A stretch of 64,000 nt of DNA from Streptomyces althioticus (GCA_014649355.1 BMSW01000006.1:186001-250000), one strand, 5' to 3'. Positions 50,400-59,526 are shown, numbered from the stretch's first letter. A program made the numbers and translations. The notes: generated by a model from the sequence alone, not told the origin.

Positions 50400-50873
50400 T
50401 CAGCCGAACTGGCCCGGCTGGTAGTCGCCCGCGGGCTGCTGGTTGATGACGTTGATCCGGTTGTAGGCGTTGATGATCGCGATCAGCGAGATCAGCGCGG
50501 CGAGCTGGTTCTCGTCGTAGTGCTTGGCGGCGTTCGCCCACGCCTCGTCGCTCACCCCGCCGGCCGCGTCCGCGATACGGGTGCCCTGCTCGGCGAGCTC
50601 GAGCGCGGCGCGCTCCGCCTCCGTGAAGACGGTGGCCTCGCGCCAGGCGGCGACCAGGTTGAGACGCAGCTGGGTCTCGCCCGCGGCGGCGGCGTCCTTG
50701 GTGTGCATGTCGGTGCAGAAGCCGCAGCCGTTGATCTGGCTGGCGCGGATCTTCACCAGCTCCTGGGTGGCGTGCGGGAGACCGGCGTCCCCCGCCGCCT
50801 TGCCCGCCGAGTTGATGTGCCGCAGCACCTTGCCGGCGACGGGGTTGGCGAAGAAGTCGATACGCGCGTTCAT
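50400..50873 (-). CDS. AhpD-like carboxymuconolactone decarboxylase-family protein
   Basis: A 157-residue alkylhydroperoxidase-like protein. ELVKIRASQINGCGFCTDMHTKDA contains the redox-active CGFC pair (Cys50, Cys53) and His57 typical of the AhpD core. LNLVAAWREATVFTEAERAALELAEQGTRIAD and LISLIAIINAYNRINV complete the family fold. Such proteins reduce peroxides or act as thiol-based detoxifiers. ATG 50873 follows GGAGAG. Its nearness to the catalase gene 0.7 kb away fits an oxidative-stress neighbourhood, although the two are on opposite strands. Confidence 0.87.
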   Translation of the reverse strand: MNARIDFFANPVAGKVLRHINSAGKAAGDAGLPHATQELVKIRASQINGCGFCTDMHTKDAAAAGETQLRLNLVAAWREATVFTEAERAALELAEQGTRIADAAGGVSDEAWANAAKHYDENQLAALISLIAIINAYNRINVINQQPAGDYQPGQFG

Positions 50874-50979
50874 GTGCTCTCCAAGGTCGGTCCGTCGTTA
50901 CGGTGTCGCTTCACTGACGGAACAGCCCGGCGATGTGTGACAGCCCCCGTTGTGTGACCTACGTCTCATCACCCCGTGT

Positions 50980-50991
50980 CGTCGTACGACG
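50980..50991. promoter_or_regulatory. CGTCGTACGACG palindrome
   Basis: A perfect 12-base palindrome in the divergent region between the AhpD-like gene and the small ORF at 51033. It may be an operator of either gene; no regulator is adjacent. Confidence 0.3.
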
Positions 50992-51032
50992 CGGCGTCCG
51001 GCGGGCACCGGACCTGCCGATAACCTTTCCGG

Positions 51033-51287
51033 GTGGACGGGGAGCGGGGGTGCCGGGTGGGCGAGCGTCGGGAACGCGACTGGACGGCGATGACGCCCGG
51101 GGACTTCGACAGCGAGGCCCCGCTCTGCCTCAACGTGGGCACCGGTCCCGTCGTCGTCCCCGCCGAACCGGACGAGTACGGCACCGCGCCGCTCTTCGGC
51201 GACGAGGTCCCCGAGCGCCGGCCCGCCCCGCGCCGCGCAGCCCCGCGCCGGACCACTCCCGACCCCCAGCAGGGGCAGCTTTTCTGA
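51033..51287 (+). CDS. Small hypothetical protein
   Basis: An 84-codon frame from GTG 51033 whose central part (GDFDSEAPLCLNVGTGPVVVPAEPDEYGTAPLFGDEVPERR) is acidic and whose C-terminus (PAPRRAAPRRTTPDPQQGQLF) is basic. It looks like a small conserved actinobacterial protein, but I cannot name a family. No signal peptide or membrane segment is seen. The start is uncertain: GTG 51033 lies seven bases after TAACCT (51021-51026), compatible with a leaderless start, while ATG 51090 would give a 65-residue protein without a clear ribosome binding site. Confidence 0.5.
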   Translation: MDGERGCRVGERRERDWTAMTPGDFDSEAPLCLNVGTGPVVVPAEPDEYGTAPLFGDEVPERRPAPRRAAPRRTTPDPQQGQLF

Positions 51288-51328
51288 CCACGGACCACCT
51301 CCCGGGCACGGCGGCGTGAAATCGATGT

Positions 51329-51353
51329 GCCTTGAAACCGGTGTGAGGGGTAC
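51329..51353 (+). promoter_or_regulatory. Possible SigB-type promoter upstream of the catalase
   Basis: GCCT (51329-51332), 15 bases, then GGGTAC (51348-51353) fits the loose Streptomyces SigB consensus GNNT-N14-16-GGGTAY. It would leave a leader of about 240 bases before the catalase ATG. Large catalases of this type (CatB) are SigB-dependent in S. coelicolor. The GNNT part is too degenerate to carry weight. The rest of the 310-base gap shows no gene and no clear symmetric element. Confidence 0.3.
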
Positions 51354-51597
51354 GCGGCGGGAGCGGTCGGACCACGGAGAGGGAGGGTGCGCGGGGACCC
51401 GCACGGTGTGACGCGGGGGCCGGGGGCCCGAGGTCACTCCATCGGCGGGCGTCTCCTGCGTGGGACAACGAGCCATGAGACGTTGACGGAGGTCGACGTC
51501 CCTTTCGCACCTTGCGTCCCGAGGTCACCCGCAGCCGGCAAGTGAAGCAGCACGGCCACCCCGACGTGGCCGGTCCGAAGCGGAGGAGCATCCATCC

Positions 51598-53874
51598 ATG
51601 AGCGAGGCCAACCCCGTCCGTCGCGCCGCCAAGAAGGTCGCCGAGACCCTGCAGGGCGGCACGTCGGCACCGGCCGACGGCATCCCCGGCCGTCCCGCCC
51701 CCGAACCGCCCACGGTGGAGCGGCCGGTGGAGCCGCGTGAGCCGCTGCCGCCCAAGCCCGACCAGAGCGGTCCGGCCACCGTCTCGCCCACCGGATCCCC
51801 CACGGGCGCCGACCAGGCGCGCATGGCCCAGTCCGGCAGCCATCTGACGAACGCCCAGGGCACCCGGCTGTACGACACCGACCACTCGCTCAAGGCGGGC
51901 CCGCGCGGCCCGGTCCTGCTCCAGGACCACCATCTGCGCGAGAAGATCATGCACTTCGACCACGAGCGCATCCCGGAGCGCGTGGTCCACGCCCGCGGCG
52001 CCGGCGCGCACGGCGTCTTCCAGAGCTACGGCACGGCGTCCGCCGTGACCAAGGCCGGGTTCCTCGCCCCGGACGTCGAGACGCCGGTCTTCGTACGCTT
52101 CTCCACGGTCGTCGGTTCGCGCGGCTCGGCCGACACCGTGCGCGACACCCGCGGCTTCGCGACGAAGTTCTACACCAGCGAGGGCGTCTTCGACCTGGTC
52201 GGCAACAACATCCCGGTCTTCTTCATCCAGGACGCCATCAAGTTCCCCGACGTCGTGCACGCCGCCAAGCCGCACCCCGACCGGGAGATCCCGCAGGCCC
52301 AGAGCGCCCACGACACCTTCTGGGACTTCGTCTCGATGCACACCGAGGCCACCCACCACACCATCTTCTTCATGGGCGACCGCGGCATCCCGCGCTCGTA
52401 CCGGATGATGGAGGGCTTCGGCGTCCACACCTTCCGCCTGGTCGACGCCGAGGGCAGGACCACGCTGGTGAAGTTCCACTGGAAGCCCAAGCTGGGCGTG
52501 CACTCCCTGGTGTGGGACGAGGCCCAGCTCATCAACGGCAACGACCCCGACTTCCACCGCCGGGACCTCGCCGACGCGATCGAGGCGGGCGCCTACCCGC
52601 AGTGGGAGCTGGGCATCCAGACCTTCCCCGACACCCCGGACCAGACGTTCGAGGGCATCGACCTGCTCGACCCGACGAACATCGTGCCGGAGGAACTGGC
52701 GCCGGTGCAGCCGATCGGGCTGATGACGCTCAACCGCAACCCGTCGAACTTCTTCGCCGAGACGGAGCAGGTCGCCTTCCACGTCGGCCACCTCGTGCCC
52801 GGCATCGACGTCACCGACGACCCGCTGCTCGCGGGCCGGCTGTTCTCCTACCTCGACACGCAGATCACCCGGCTCGGCGGCCCCAACTTCCCGCAGCTGC
52901 CCATCAACCGGCCGCACGCGCCCGTCAACGACATGCTGCGCGACGGCATGCACCAGACCGCCGTGCACCGGGGTGTCGCGCCCTACCAGCCCAACTCCCT
53001 CGACGGCGGCTGCCCGTTCACCGCGGGCGCCGACATGGGCGCCTACATCGAGACGCCGGTGACCGTCCCCGAGGGACGGAAGGTGCGCGAGGCGCCGGAG
53101 TCCTTCTCCGACCACTACAGCCAGCCCCGACGCTTCTGGCTCTCCATGAGCCCGGTCGAGCGCGAGCACATCATCGGCGCGTACACCTTCGAGCTGGGCA
53201 GGTGCTACGAGGAGGCCATCCGGGTGCGGACCCTCCAGGTGCTCGCCAACATCGACCCCGAGCTGTGCTCCCGGGTCGCCGACGGCCTCGGCCTGCCCGC
53301 GCCGGAGCCGACGGTGCCGCTCGCCGACGTCGAGCCGAGCCCGGCGCTGTCGCAGGTCGGCGGGACCTGGCCGGTCGACGGGCGCGTCATCGGCATCCTC
53401 ACCGGGCCCGACGGCGACCTCGAAGGGGTGCACGCGGTGCGGGACGCCGTGCTGGAGGCCGGCATGATCCCGCTGGTCGTCGCGCCGACGGGCGGCACGG
53501 TCGGTACGGGCGACCACGCCCTGACGGCGCAGCGCAGCCACGTCACGGCGCGGTCGATCGAGTTCGACGCGGTGATGCTGGCGGGGCCGCCGGCGGTGGG
53601 GCCGGACGCGCCCGGCGCCACGGACGGCAAGGGCGCGCCGGGCGCTCCGGCGGCCGCGCCGGACCCGCGGGTCGTGCAGCTGCTCCAGGAGGCGTTCCGG
53701 CACGGCAAGGCGATCGGCGCGTGGGCGGGCGGCGAGGCGGGGCTGGAGGCGGCGGGCGTTCCCGTCGACGCGCCGGGTGTCATCGTGACGGACTCCGGCC
53801 CGTCGGCCCTGGACCAGGTCCGCACGCTCCTCGCCTCCCACCGGGTCTGGGAACGGTTCACCTCCGGCGGGTGA
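51598..53874 (+). CDS. katE: Large-subunit catalase (KatE/CatB type)
   Basis: A 758-residue monofunctional haem catalase of the large-subunit clade. A disordered Pro-rich N-terminus (1-75) precedes the catalase core: [22 protein letters not shown] with the catalytic histidine, [20 protein letters not shown] with the catalytic asparagine, and [27 protein letters not shown] with the haem-ligand tyrosine. The C-terminal 150 residues ([53 protein letters not shown]) form the extra DJ-1/flavodoxin-like domain found only in this clade. In S. coelicolor the corresponding CatB acts under SigB in stationary phase and osmotic stress. An A/G-rich ribosome binding site (GGAGG-A) lies just before ATG 51598. 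Confidence 0.95.
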   Translation: MSEANPVRRAAKKVAETLQGGTSAPADGIPGRPAPEPPTVERPVEPREPLPPKPDQSGPATVSPTGSPTGADQARMAQSGSHLTNAQGTRLYDTDHSLKAGPRGPVLLQDHHLREKIMHFDHERIPERVVHARGAGAHGVFQSYGTASAVTKAGFLAPDVETPVFVRFSTVVGSRGSADTVRDTRGFATKFYTSEGVFDLVGNNIPVFFIQDAIKFPDVVHAAKPHPDREIPQAQSAHDTFWDFVSMHTEATHHTIFFMGDRGIPRSYRMMEGFGVHTFRLVDAEGRTTLVKFHWKPKLGVHSLVWDEAQLINGNDPDFHRRDLADAIEAGAYPQWELGIQTFPDTPDQTFEGIDLLDPTNIVPEELAPVQPIGLMTLNRNPSNFFAETEQVAFHVGHLVPGIDVTDDPLLAGRLFSYLDTQITRLGGPNFPQLPINRPHAPVNDMLRDGMHQTAVHRGVAPYQPNSLDGGCPFTAGADMGAYIETPVTVPEGRKVREAPESFSDHYSQPRRFWLSMSPVEREHIIGAYTFELGRCYEEAIRVRTLQVLANIDPELCSRVADGLGLPAPEPTVPLADVEPSPALSQVGGTWPVDGRVIGILTGPDGDLEGVHAVRDAVLEAGMIPLVVAPTGGTVGTGDHALTAQRSHVTARSIEFDAVMLAGPPAVGPDAPGATDGKGAPGAPAAAPDPRVVQLLQEAFRHGKAIGAWAGGEAGLEAAGVPVDAPGVIVTDSGPSALDQVRTLLASHRVWERFTSGG

Positions 53875-53933
53875 GGGTCGCCTGCGGCGCGACTGACGGG
53901 CGCGTCGGCAGGTGCGGGTGCACCGTGGCTGGT

Positions 53934-54291
53934 CGCGCGGTTCCCCGCGCCCCTGAGATTCCTCACGGCTGGGGGCCGGCTGCGGCTGAGTGGGGCTTGA
54001 TCGCGCAGTTCCCCGCGCCCCTGAGGGTGTGCACTCACGGCGAGTGCCACCCGCCCAAGGGGCGCGGGGAACTGTGCGCTCGGCCCCGACGGGCCCGCAC
54101 CCGTACCGGGCTTGTGCACCACCCCGCAAGGGGCGCGGGGAACTGCGCGCTCGGCCCCCATGGTGCCGCACCCGTACCGGGCTTGTGCACCACCCCGCAA
54201 GGGGCGCGGGGAACTGCGCGCTCGGCCCCCATGGTGCCGCACCCGTACCGGGCTGGTGCACCACCCCCTCAGGGGCGCGGGGAACTGCGCG
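53934..54291. repeat. Second dispersed-repeat array, 71-base period with two inverted copies
   Basis: Six copies of the core: inverted at 53934-53953 and 54002-54021; direct at 54059-54078, 54130-54149, 54201-54220 and 54272-54291. The four direct copies are exactly 71 bases apart. The unit runs from the core through CTCGGCCCC, GGTGCCGCACCCGTACC, GGGCTTGTGCACCACCCC. This explains nearly all of the 502-base gap between the catalase and the radical SAM gene; frames crossing it are not genes. Confidence 0.9.
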
Positions 54292-54376
54292 ACCAGCCCC
54301 CACAGGCCCGCACCCGTACCCTGGACACCGCGGACAGTGGCCGCCACGTCCGTCCCCCCACCCCGGGAAGCCACCC

Positions 54377-55534
54377 ATGCCCCACCAAGACCCCCTCTTC
54401 GGCATCGAGCAGATGCCCCACCCCCACCCCGACCCGGCGGAGCCGACCTCCTCCCGTTACCGCGACTCCCGCGAAGCCCACCGCCTCCTCGCGGTGAAGG
54501 AGATCCACGCCGAGCCGGCGGCAGCCGCCTCCCCCCGAGGCCGTCAGATCCTCGCCCGCTTTCCCGAGGCCCGCCTCGTCGAGGTCCCCTCCCACTGGCG
54601 CATCCCCGATCTGCACGGCAACGAAGGCAGCGCCGACCGCTGGATGCGCGTCAAGCGGGAAACGCTTGTCCTCGGCGTGAGGAAAAAACTCACCACCCGC
54701 CCCAACGGCCGCTCCGCGGACTGGATCGCCCCCGGCCCCTCCAACGGCTGCGCGCTCTCCTGCGTGTACTGCTACGTCCCCCGTCGCAAGGGCTTCGCCA
54801 ACCCCATCACCCTGTTCACCAACATCGACGCCCTCGTCGCCCACCTCGGCCGCCACGTCGCCGCGCAGGGCCCGAAGACGGAGCCGAACCAGTGCGACCC
54901 CGAGGCGTGGGTGTACGACATCGGGGAGAACGGCGACTGCTCGGTCGACGCGCTGATCTGCGACAACACCGCCGACCTGATCCGCGCCTTCCGCGACTGG
55001 CCCACCGCGAAGGCGTCGTTCGCGACCAAGTTCGTCAACCCCGACCTGCTGGAGCTGGATCCCCGCGGCCGGACCCGCATCCGCTTCTCGGTGATGCCGG
55101 CCGACGACTCCCGCCTGCTGGACCTGCGCACCAGCCCGGTGGACCGGCGGATCGCCGCCGCCGCGGACTTCCTCGACGCGGGCTACGAGGTGCACTTCAA
55201 CCTGTCGCCCGTCGTGGTCCGTCCCGGCTGGCAGGACGCGTGGGACGAACTGCTGCGGCACATGGACGACGTCCTGCCCGAGCGGGTGAAACGGCAGGCG
55301 CTGGCCGAGGTCATCATGCTCACCCACAACGCGGACCTGCACGAGGTCAACCTCCGCTGGCACCCGCGCGGCGAGGACGTCCTGTGGCGGCCCGAGCTGC
55401 AGGAGACGAAGCGCTCGCAGAACGGCGCCCTCAACCTCCGCTACCACGCGGGCGTCAAACGCCAGGCCCTCGCGGAGCTCCGCGACCTCATCGCGCGCCG
55501 CACCCCGTGGCTGGGCGTGCGGTACGCGTTCTGA
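54377..55534 (+). CDS. SPL-family radical SAM protein
   Basis: A 385-residue radical SAM enzyme. SNGCALSCVYCYVPRRKGFANPITLFTN has the iron-sulfur cysteines Cys125, Cys129 and Cys132 in CX3CX2C spacing, as in spore photoproduct lyases. YDIGENGDCSVDAL, FATKFVNPDLLELDPRGRTRIRFSVMP and GYEVHFNLSPVVVRPGWQDAWDELLRHMDDVLP are characteristic of the spore photoproduct lyase-like family found in many actinomycetes. Classic SplB repairs the thymine dimer of spores; whether this branch repairs DNA is unknown. ATG 54377 follows GGGAAG. It is monocistronic. Confidence 0.85.
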   Translation: MPHQDPLFGIEQMPHPHPDPAEPTSSRYRDSREAHRLLAVKEIHAEPAAAASPRGRQILARFPEARLVEVPSHWRIPDLHGNEGSADRWMRVKRETLVLGVRKKLTTRPNGRSADWIAPGPSNGCALSCVYCYVPRRKGFANPITLFTNIDALVAHLGRHVAAQGPKTEPNQCDPEAWVYDIGENGDCSVDALICDNTADLIRAFRDWPTAKASFATKFVNPDLLELDPRGRTRIRFSVMPADDSRLLDLRTSPVDRRIAAAADFLDAGYEVHFNLSPVVVRPGWQDAWDELLRHMDDVLPERVKRQALAEVIMLTHNADLHEVNLRWHPRGEDVLWRPELQETKRSQNGALNLRYHAGVKRQALAELRDLIARRTPWLGVRYAF

Positions 55535-55583
55535 GACCACCGGCCTCGAAAACTTCGCAGGCCACCCCCGTGCCATGCGGATT

Positions 55584-55600
55584 AAGGTTAGGCTAACCTT
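55584..55600. promoter_or_regulatory. Iron box (DmdR1/DtxR type)
   Basis: AAGGTTAGGCTAACCTT is a perfect palindrome around a central G and contains the TTAGGTTAGGCTAACCTAA core (GTTAGGCTAAC) of Streptomyces iron boxes. It ends five bases before GTG 55606. It predicts iron-dependent repression by DmdR1 of the following three genes. Within it, TAACCT (55594-55599) sits seven bases before the GTG and could be the -10 of a leaderless transcript. Confidence 0.92.
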
Positions 55601-55605
55601 GCCGC

Positions 55606-56460
55606 GTGATCCCAGGTGAAGACACGTCCTCGGGCCTGAGAGGGCATGAACTGGCCGCCACCGGCGTGACCGTGGCGTACGACGGCACGGACGTCGTGCA
55701 CGACGCGGAGCTGACGCTGCGCCCGGGCGAGGTGACCGCCCTCGTCGGCCCCAACGGCAGCGGCAAGTCCACGCTGCTGCGCACCGTCGCCCGGCTCCAG
55801 CGCCCCCGGCACGCCGCGCTCACGCTCGACGCCGCCACCGACGCGCTCGCGCTCGGCCCCCGGGAGTTCGCCCGCCACGTCGCGCTGCTGCTGCAGAGCA
55901 GGCCCACGCCCAGCGGCCTCAGCGTGCGCGACGTCGTGGAGTTCGGCCGCTACCCGCACCGCGGCCGCTGGAACGGCACCGACCCGGGCGGCAGGGCCGC
56001 GGTCGACCGCGCCCTCGCCCTCACCGGCGTCACCGACCTCGCCGACCGCGGCGCCGAACACCTCTCCGGCGGACAGCTCCAGCGCGTCTGGCTGGCCGGC
56101 TGCCTCGCGCAGGAGACCGGCGTACTGCTCCTCGACGAGCCCACCACCTACCTCGACCTGCGCTACCAGGTCGAACTCCTCGACCTCGTACGCGACCTGG
56201 CGGACGACCAGGGCATCGCCGTCGGGGTCGTGCTGCACGACCTCGACCAGGCGGCCGCCGTCGCCGACCGCATCGTGCTCCTGGCGGACGGACGCGTCGT
56301 CGCCGAGGGAGCACCCGAGGACGTCCTCACCCCCGAGCGGCTGACCGCCGTCTACGGCATCCGCATCGAGGTCGACACCGACCCCCTCACCGGCCGCCTG
56401 CGCACCCGCGCCCTCGGCCGTCACCACACCCGAAGCGAAAGGCTCAGCACCACCTCATGA
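55606..56460 (+). CDS. Ferric-siderophore ABC importer ATPase
   Basis: A 284-residue FepC/FhuC-type ATPase. Walker A is GPNGSGKST (48-56), the Q-loop LLLQSRPTPSGLSVRDVVEFGRYPHRG is typical for iron-siderophore importers, LSGGQLQRVWLAG is the signature and VLLLDEPTTYLDLRYQVELLDLV the Walker B region; VVLHDLDQAA has the switch histidine. GTG 55606 lies directly behind the iron box. The stop overlaps the ATG of the binding protein. The set (ATPase, lipoprotein, fused permease) corresponds to Streptomyces hydroxamate-siderophore importers such as the Cdt system of S. coelicolor. Confidence 0.92.
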   Translation: MIPGEDTSSGLRGHELAATGVTVAYDGTDVVHDAELTLRPGEVTALVGPNGSGKSTLLRTVARLQRPRHAALTLDAATDALALGPREFARHVALLLQSRPTPSGLSVRDVVEFGRYPHRGRWNGTDPGGRAAVDRALALTGVTDLADRGAEHLSGGQLQRVWLAGCLAQETGVLLLDEPTTYLDLRYQVELLDLVRDLADDQGIAVGVVLHDLDQAAAVADRIVLLADGRVVAEGAPEDVLTPERLTAVYGIRIEVDTDPLTGRLRTRALGRHHTRSERLSTTS

Positions 56461-57437
56461 GACGCCTCCTGCGCACCGCGCCCCTGGCCGCCGCCGCTGC
56501 CCTGCTGCTCGCCGCCTGCGGCACCACCGAACCCGCGGCCGACGAGGCGCCCAAGGCGTCGGCCGAGCCCATCACCCTCACCGACGCGTCCGGCGCGAAG
56601 GTGGAGCTAGACGGCCCCGCCAAGAAGGTCGTCGGCACCGAGTGGAACGTCGTCGAGCACCTCCTCTCGCTCGGCGTGGAGCCCGTCGGCGTGGCCGACG
56701 TCAAGGGCTACAAGACCTGGGACAGCGCCGTACCGCTCACCAACGACGCCAAGGACATCGGCACCCGCGGCGAGCCCAGCGTGGACACCATCGCCGCGCT
56801 GAACCCCGACCTCATCGTCGCCACCACCGACCTCCAGCCGAACGCCGTCAAGCAGCTGCGGAAGATCGCCCCGGTCCTCGAGGTGAAGTCCGCCGACGCC
56901 TCCGACCCCGTCGGGCAGATGCTGGAGAACCTCGACCTCATCGCCGAGGCCACGGGCACCACCGAGCAGGCCGCCACCCTGAAGAAGGACTTCGACGCCA
57001 AGCTCGCCGAGGGCGCCGAGGCCCTCGAGGACGCGGGCCTGAAGGGCGCCGAAGTCGCCTTCGCCGACGGCTACGTCGTCTCCAACCAGGTGTCCCTGCG
57101 CCCCTACACCTCCGGCTCGCTCATCGGCGGCGTCAACGAGCGGCTCGGCCTGAAGAACGCGTGGAAGCTCAAGGGTGACGAGGCGTACGGCCTCGCCGCC
57201 ACCGACGTCGAGGGCCTGACCGCCCTGGGCAAGGTGCAGTTCGCCTACATCGGCAACGAGCAGGACGCCGCCAGCGACCCGTTCGGCAACGAGCTGAAGG
57301 ACAACTCCGTGTGGAAGTCGCTGCCGTTCGTGAAGTCCGGTGACGTGCACCGCCTGGACGACGGCATCTGGATGTTCGGCGGCACCGGCTCGATGGAGCG
57401 TTACGTCGACACCCTCGTCGCGGCGCTGACGAAGTAG
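56457..57437 (+). CDS. Ferric-siderophore-binding lipoprotein
   Basis: A 326-residue extracytoplasmic binding protein with the helical-backbone (class III) fold. The signal RRLLRTAPLAAAAALLLAACG ends at the lipobox LAAC (Cys21). ITLTDASGAKVELDGPAKKVVGTEWNVVEHLLSLGVEPVGVADVKGYKTW and TIAALNPDLIVATTDLQPNAVKQLRKIAPVLEV are hallmarks of the FhuD/FepB family. It starts with an ATGA overlap with the ATPase gene, and four bases separate it from the permease. Under the shared iron box it should be made in low iron. Likely ligands are hydroxamates of the ferrioxamine or coelichelin kind. Confidence 0.92.
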   Translation: MRRLLRTAPLAAAAALLLAACGTTEPAADEAPKASAEPITLTDASGAKVELDGPAKKVVGTEWNVVEHLLSLGVEPVGVADVKGYKTWDSAVPLTNDAKDIGTRGEPSVDTIAALNPDLIVATTDLQPNAVKQLRKIAPVLEVKSADASDPVGQMLENLDLIAEATGTTEQAATLKKDFDAKLAEGAEALEDAGLKGAEVAFADGYVVSNQVSLRPYTSGSLIGGVNERLGLKNAWKLKGDEAYGLAATDVEGLTALGKVQFAYIGNEQDAASDPFGNELKDNSVWKSLPFVKSGDVHRLDDGIWMFGGTGSMERYVDTLVAALTK

Positions 57438-57440
57438 CCG

Positions 57441-59507
57441 ATGGCCGTCACCGCCACCCCTCCCACCGTCCGCCCGGAGACGGTTCCGTCCCGGGCGGGC
57501 GCGGCCGCGGTGACGACCGCGCTCGTGCTCCTGGTCGCCGCCCTCGCCGTCGTCGACATCACCCAGGGCACGGCCGCGGTCGGCCCGGCCGAGGTCCTCA
57601 AGGCCCTCACCGGCCGGGCCGACCCGGGCGACGCGTCCGTCGTCATCGCCTCCCGGCTGCCCCGGATGGCGGCGGGGCTGCTCGTGGGCGCCGCCCTGGG
57701 CGTCGCGGGCCTCGCCCTCCAGGCCGTCAGCCGCAACGTCCTGGCGTCCCCGGACACCCTCGCCGTGAACGCGGGCTCCTACTTCGCCCTCGGCGTCTTC
57801 GCCGTCACCGGCCTCTCGCTGCCGCTGGTCGCCTCCTCGGCCGTCGCCTTCGCGGGCGGTCTGGGCGCGGCGGCCGTCGTCCTCGGCCTGTCCGGGCTCG
57901 GCGCGGGCACCGTACGGCTCGTGCTGGCCGGCACCGCGCTCGCGCTCGGCCTGACCGCGGTCACCGAGGGGCTGCTCCTGCTGTTCCCGGAGGAGACCGA
58001 GGGCCTCTACCAGTGGAACCAGGGCAGCATCGCCCAGAACGGCTTCGAGGGCGTGCTGCAGATGCTGCCCGTCGTCGTCATCGGGCTCGCCGGGCTGTTC
58101 CTCGTCGCGCGCCGGGTGGACGCCCTCGCGCTCGGCGACGACACCGCGCGCGGTCTCGGCGTGCCGGTGCGGGCCACTCGCGTCACGGCCGTCGTGCTGG
58201 CGACGCTGCTGTCCGCCGCTGCCGTCACCCTCGCCGGGCCGATCGGCTTCGTCGGCCTGTGCGCCCCGGCGCTCGCCCGCCCGCTCGCCCGCTGGGTCCG
58301 TGGCGTACGGCGGCTGCGTGTCGGCGCCGCGGTCACCGGTCTCGTCGGCGCCGCGCTGGTGCTGGGCGCGGACGTGCTGCTGCGCGCCATGATCGACGCC
58401 GACACCGCCGTCGCGGTGCCCACCGGCGTGGTCACCAGCTTCGTGGGGGCGGCGTTCCTGGTCGTGATGGCGGCCCGGCTGCGCGAGACGGGCGGTGCCG
58501 CCGCACCCGACAAGCTCGCCATCCGCAGCCGCGGGGTCTTCGTCGTGACGCTCACGGTGCTGGTGCTCGCCCTGATCGCCGTCGCCGTCGCGGGGCTGCT
58601 GCTCGGCGACCACAAGCTGCTGCTGGGCGACGTGGCCAACTGGGCGCGGGGCAACGCGGGCCGGACGGTCTCCTTCGTCCTGGACACGCGCACCCCGCGG
58701 GTGCTCGCCGCGCTCCTCGCCGGCGCCGCGCTCGCTCTGGCCGGCACGCTCGTCCAGGCCGTCACCCGCAACCCGCTCGCCGAACCCGCCGTCCTCGGCG
58801 TCTCCGGCGGCGGCGCGCTCGGCGCGGTCCTCCTCGTCACCACCGTCCCGATGGCCGGGGGATGGAGCATCTCCGCCGCCGCCTTCGCGGGGTCCGCGCT
58901 CACCGCCGTCCTCGTGTTCGGGCTCGCGGCGCGCGGCGGCTTCCAGCAGAACCGGCTGGTGCTCGTCGGCATCGGCGTGGCGTCGGGGACGACCGCCGTG
59001 ATCAGCCTGCTGATCGTGCTCACCGACCCGTTCAACGCCACCAAGGCGCTCACCTGGCTGTCGGGCTCCACCTACGGCCGTGACCTGCCCGACGTGCTGC
59101 CCCTCGCGGCGGTGCTCACGCTCGGCGTGGCGGTGGCGGGCGTACGGCACCGCGAGCTCGACCTGGTCTCCCTGGACGAGGACACACCGAGGCTCCTCGG
59201 CCTGGACCTCTCGCGGGGCCGGCTCGGCTTCCTCGTGGTGAGCGTGCTGCTCACGGCGACCGCCGTGGCGGCCGCGGGCACCATCGGCTTCGTGGGCCTG
59301 GTGGCACCGCACGCCGCGCGCGCCCTGGTCGGCCGCCGTCACACCCGGGTGCTGCCGGTCGCGGTGCTGCTGGGCGCCGTACTGGTGTGCACGGCGGACC
59401 TGCTGGGCCGCACGGTCATCGCCCCGGCGCAGCTGGGCGCGGGCCTCATGACGGCGGTCATCGGCACGCCGTACTTCCTTCACGTGCTGGTGCGCGCCCG
59501 TCGTTGA
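57441..59507 (+). CDS. Fused double FecCD-type siderophore permease (FhuB-like)
   Basis: A 688-residue membrane protein made of two FecCD domains in tandem, like E. coli FhuB. First half: SRLPRMAAGLLVGAALGVAGLALQAVSRNVLASPDTLAVNAG and GPIGFVGLCAPALARPLARWV. Second half: TRTPRVLAALLAGAALALAGTLVQAVTRNPLAEPAVLGVSGG and GTIGFVGLVAPHAARALVGRRHTRVLPVA. The repeated (R)LPR...GAALaxAGxxLQ and GPIGFVGLxxPH motifs show both halves are complete, with about 10 helices each. It needs only the ATPase encoded upstream as homodimer partner. It is the last gene of the operon and is followed by a strong hairpin. Confidence 0.93.
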   Translation: MAVTATPPTVRPETVPSRAGAAAVTTALVLLVAALAVVDITQGTAAVGPAEVLKALTGRADPGDASVVIASRLPRMAAGLLVGAALGVAGLALQAVSRNVLASPDTLAVNAGSYFALGVFAVTGLSLPLVASSAVAFAGGLGAAAVVLGLSGLGAGTVRLVLAGTALALGLTAVTEGLLLLFPEETEGLYQWNQGSIAQNGFEGVLQMLPVVVIGLAGLFLVARRVDALALGDDTARGLGVPVRATRVTAVVLATLLSAAAVTLAGPIGFVGLCAPALARPLARWVRGVRRLRVGAAVTGLVGAALVLGADVLLRAMIDADTAVAVPTGVVTSFVGAAFLVVMAARLRETGGAAAPDKLAIRSRGVFVVTLTVLVLALIAVAVAGLLLGDHKLLLGDVANWARGNAGRTVSFVLDTRTPRVLAALLAGAALALAGTLVQAVTRNPLAEPAVLGVSGGGALGAVLLVTTVPMAGGWSISAAAFAGSALTAVLVFGLAARGGFQQNRLVLVGIGVASGTTAVISLLIVLTDPFNATKALTWLSGSTYGRDLPDVLPLAAVLTLGVAVAGVRHRELDLVSLDEDTPRLLGLDLSRGRLGFLVVSVLLTATAVAAAGTIGFVGLVAPHAARALVGRRHTRVLPVAVLLGAVLVCTADLLGRTVIAPAQLGAGLMTAVIGTPYFLHVLVRARR

Positions 59508-59526
59508 GCGGGGCGGGACGTCACCG

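Noticed and set aside
53990..54376. N-terminal extension of the SPL-family gene through the 71-base repeats
   Set aside because: The extension is entirely repeat-derived, whereas ATG 54377 has a GGGAAG at proper distance and the family-like N-terminus.
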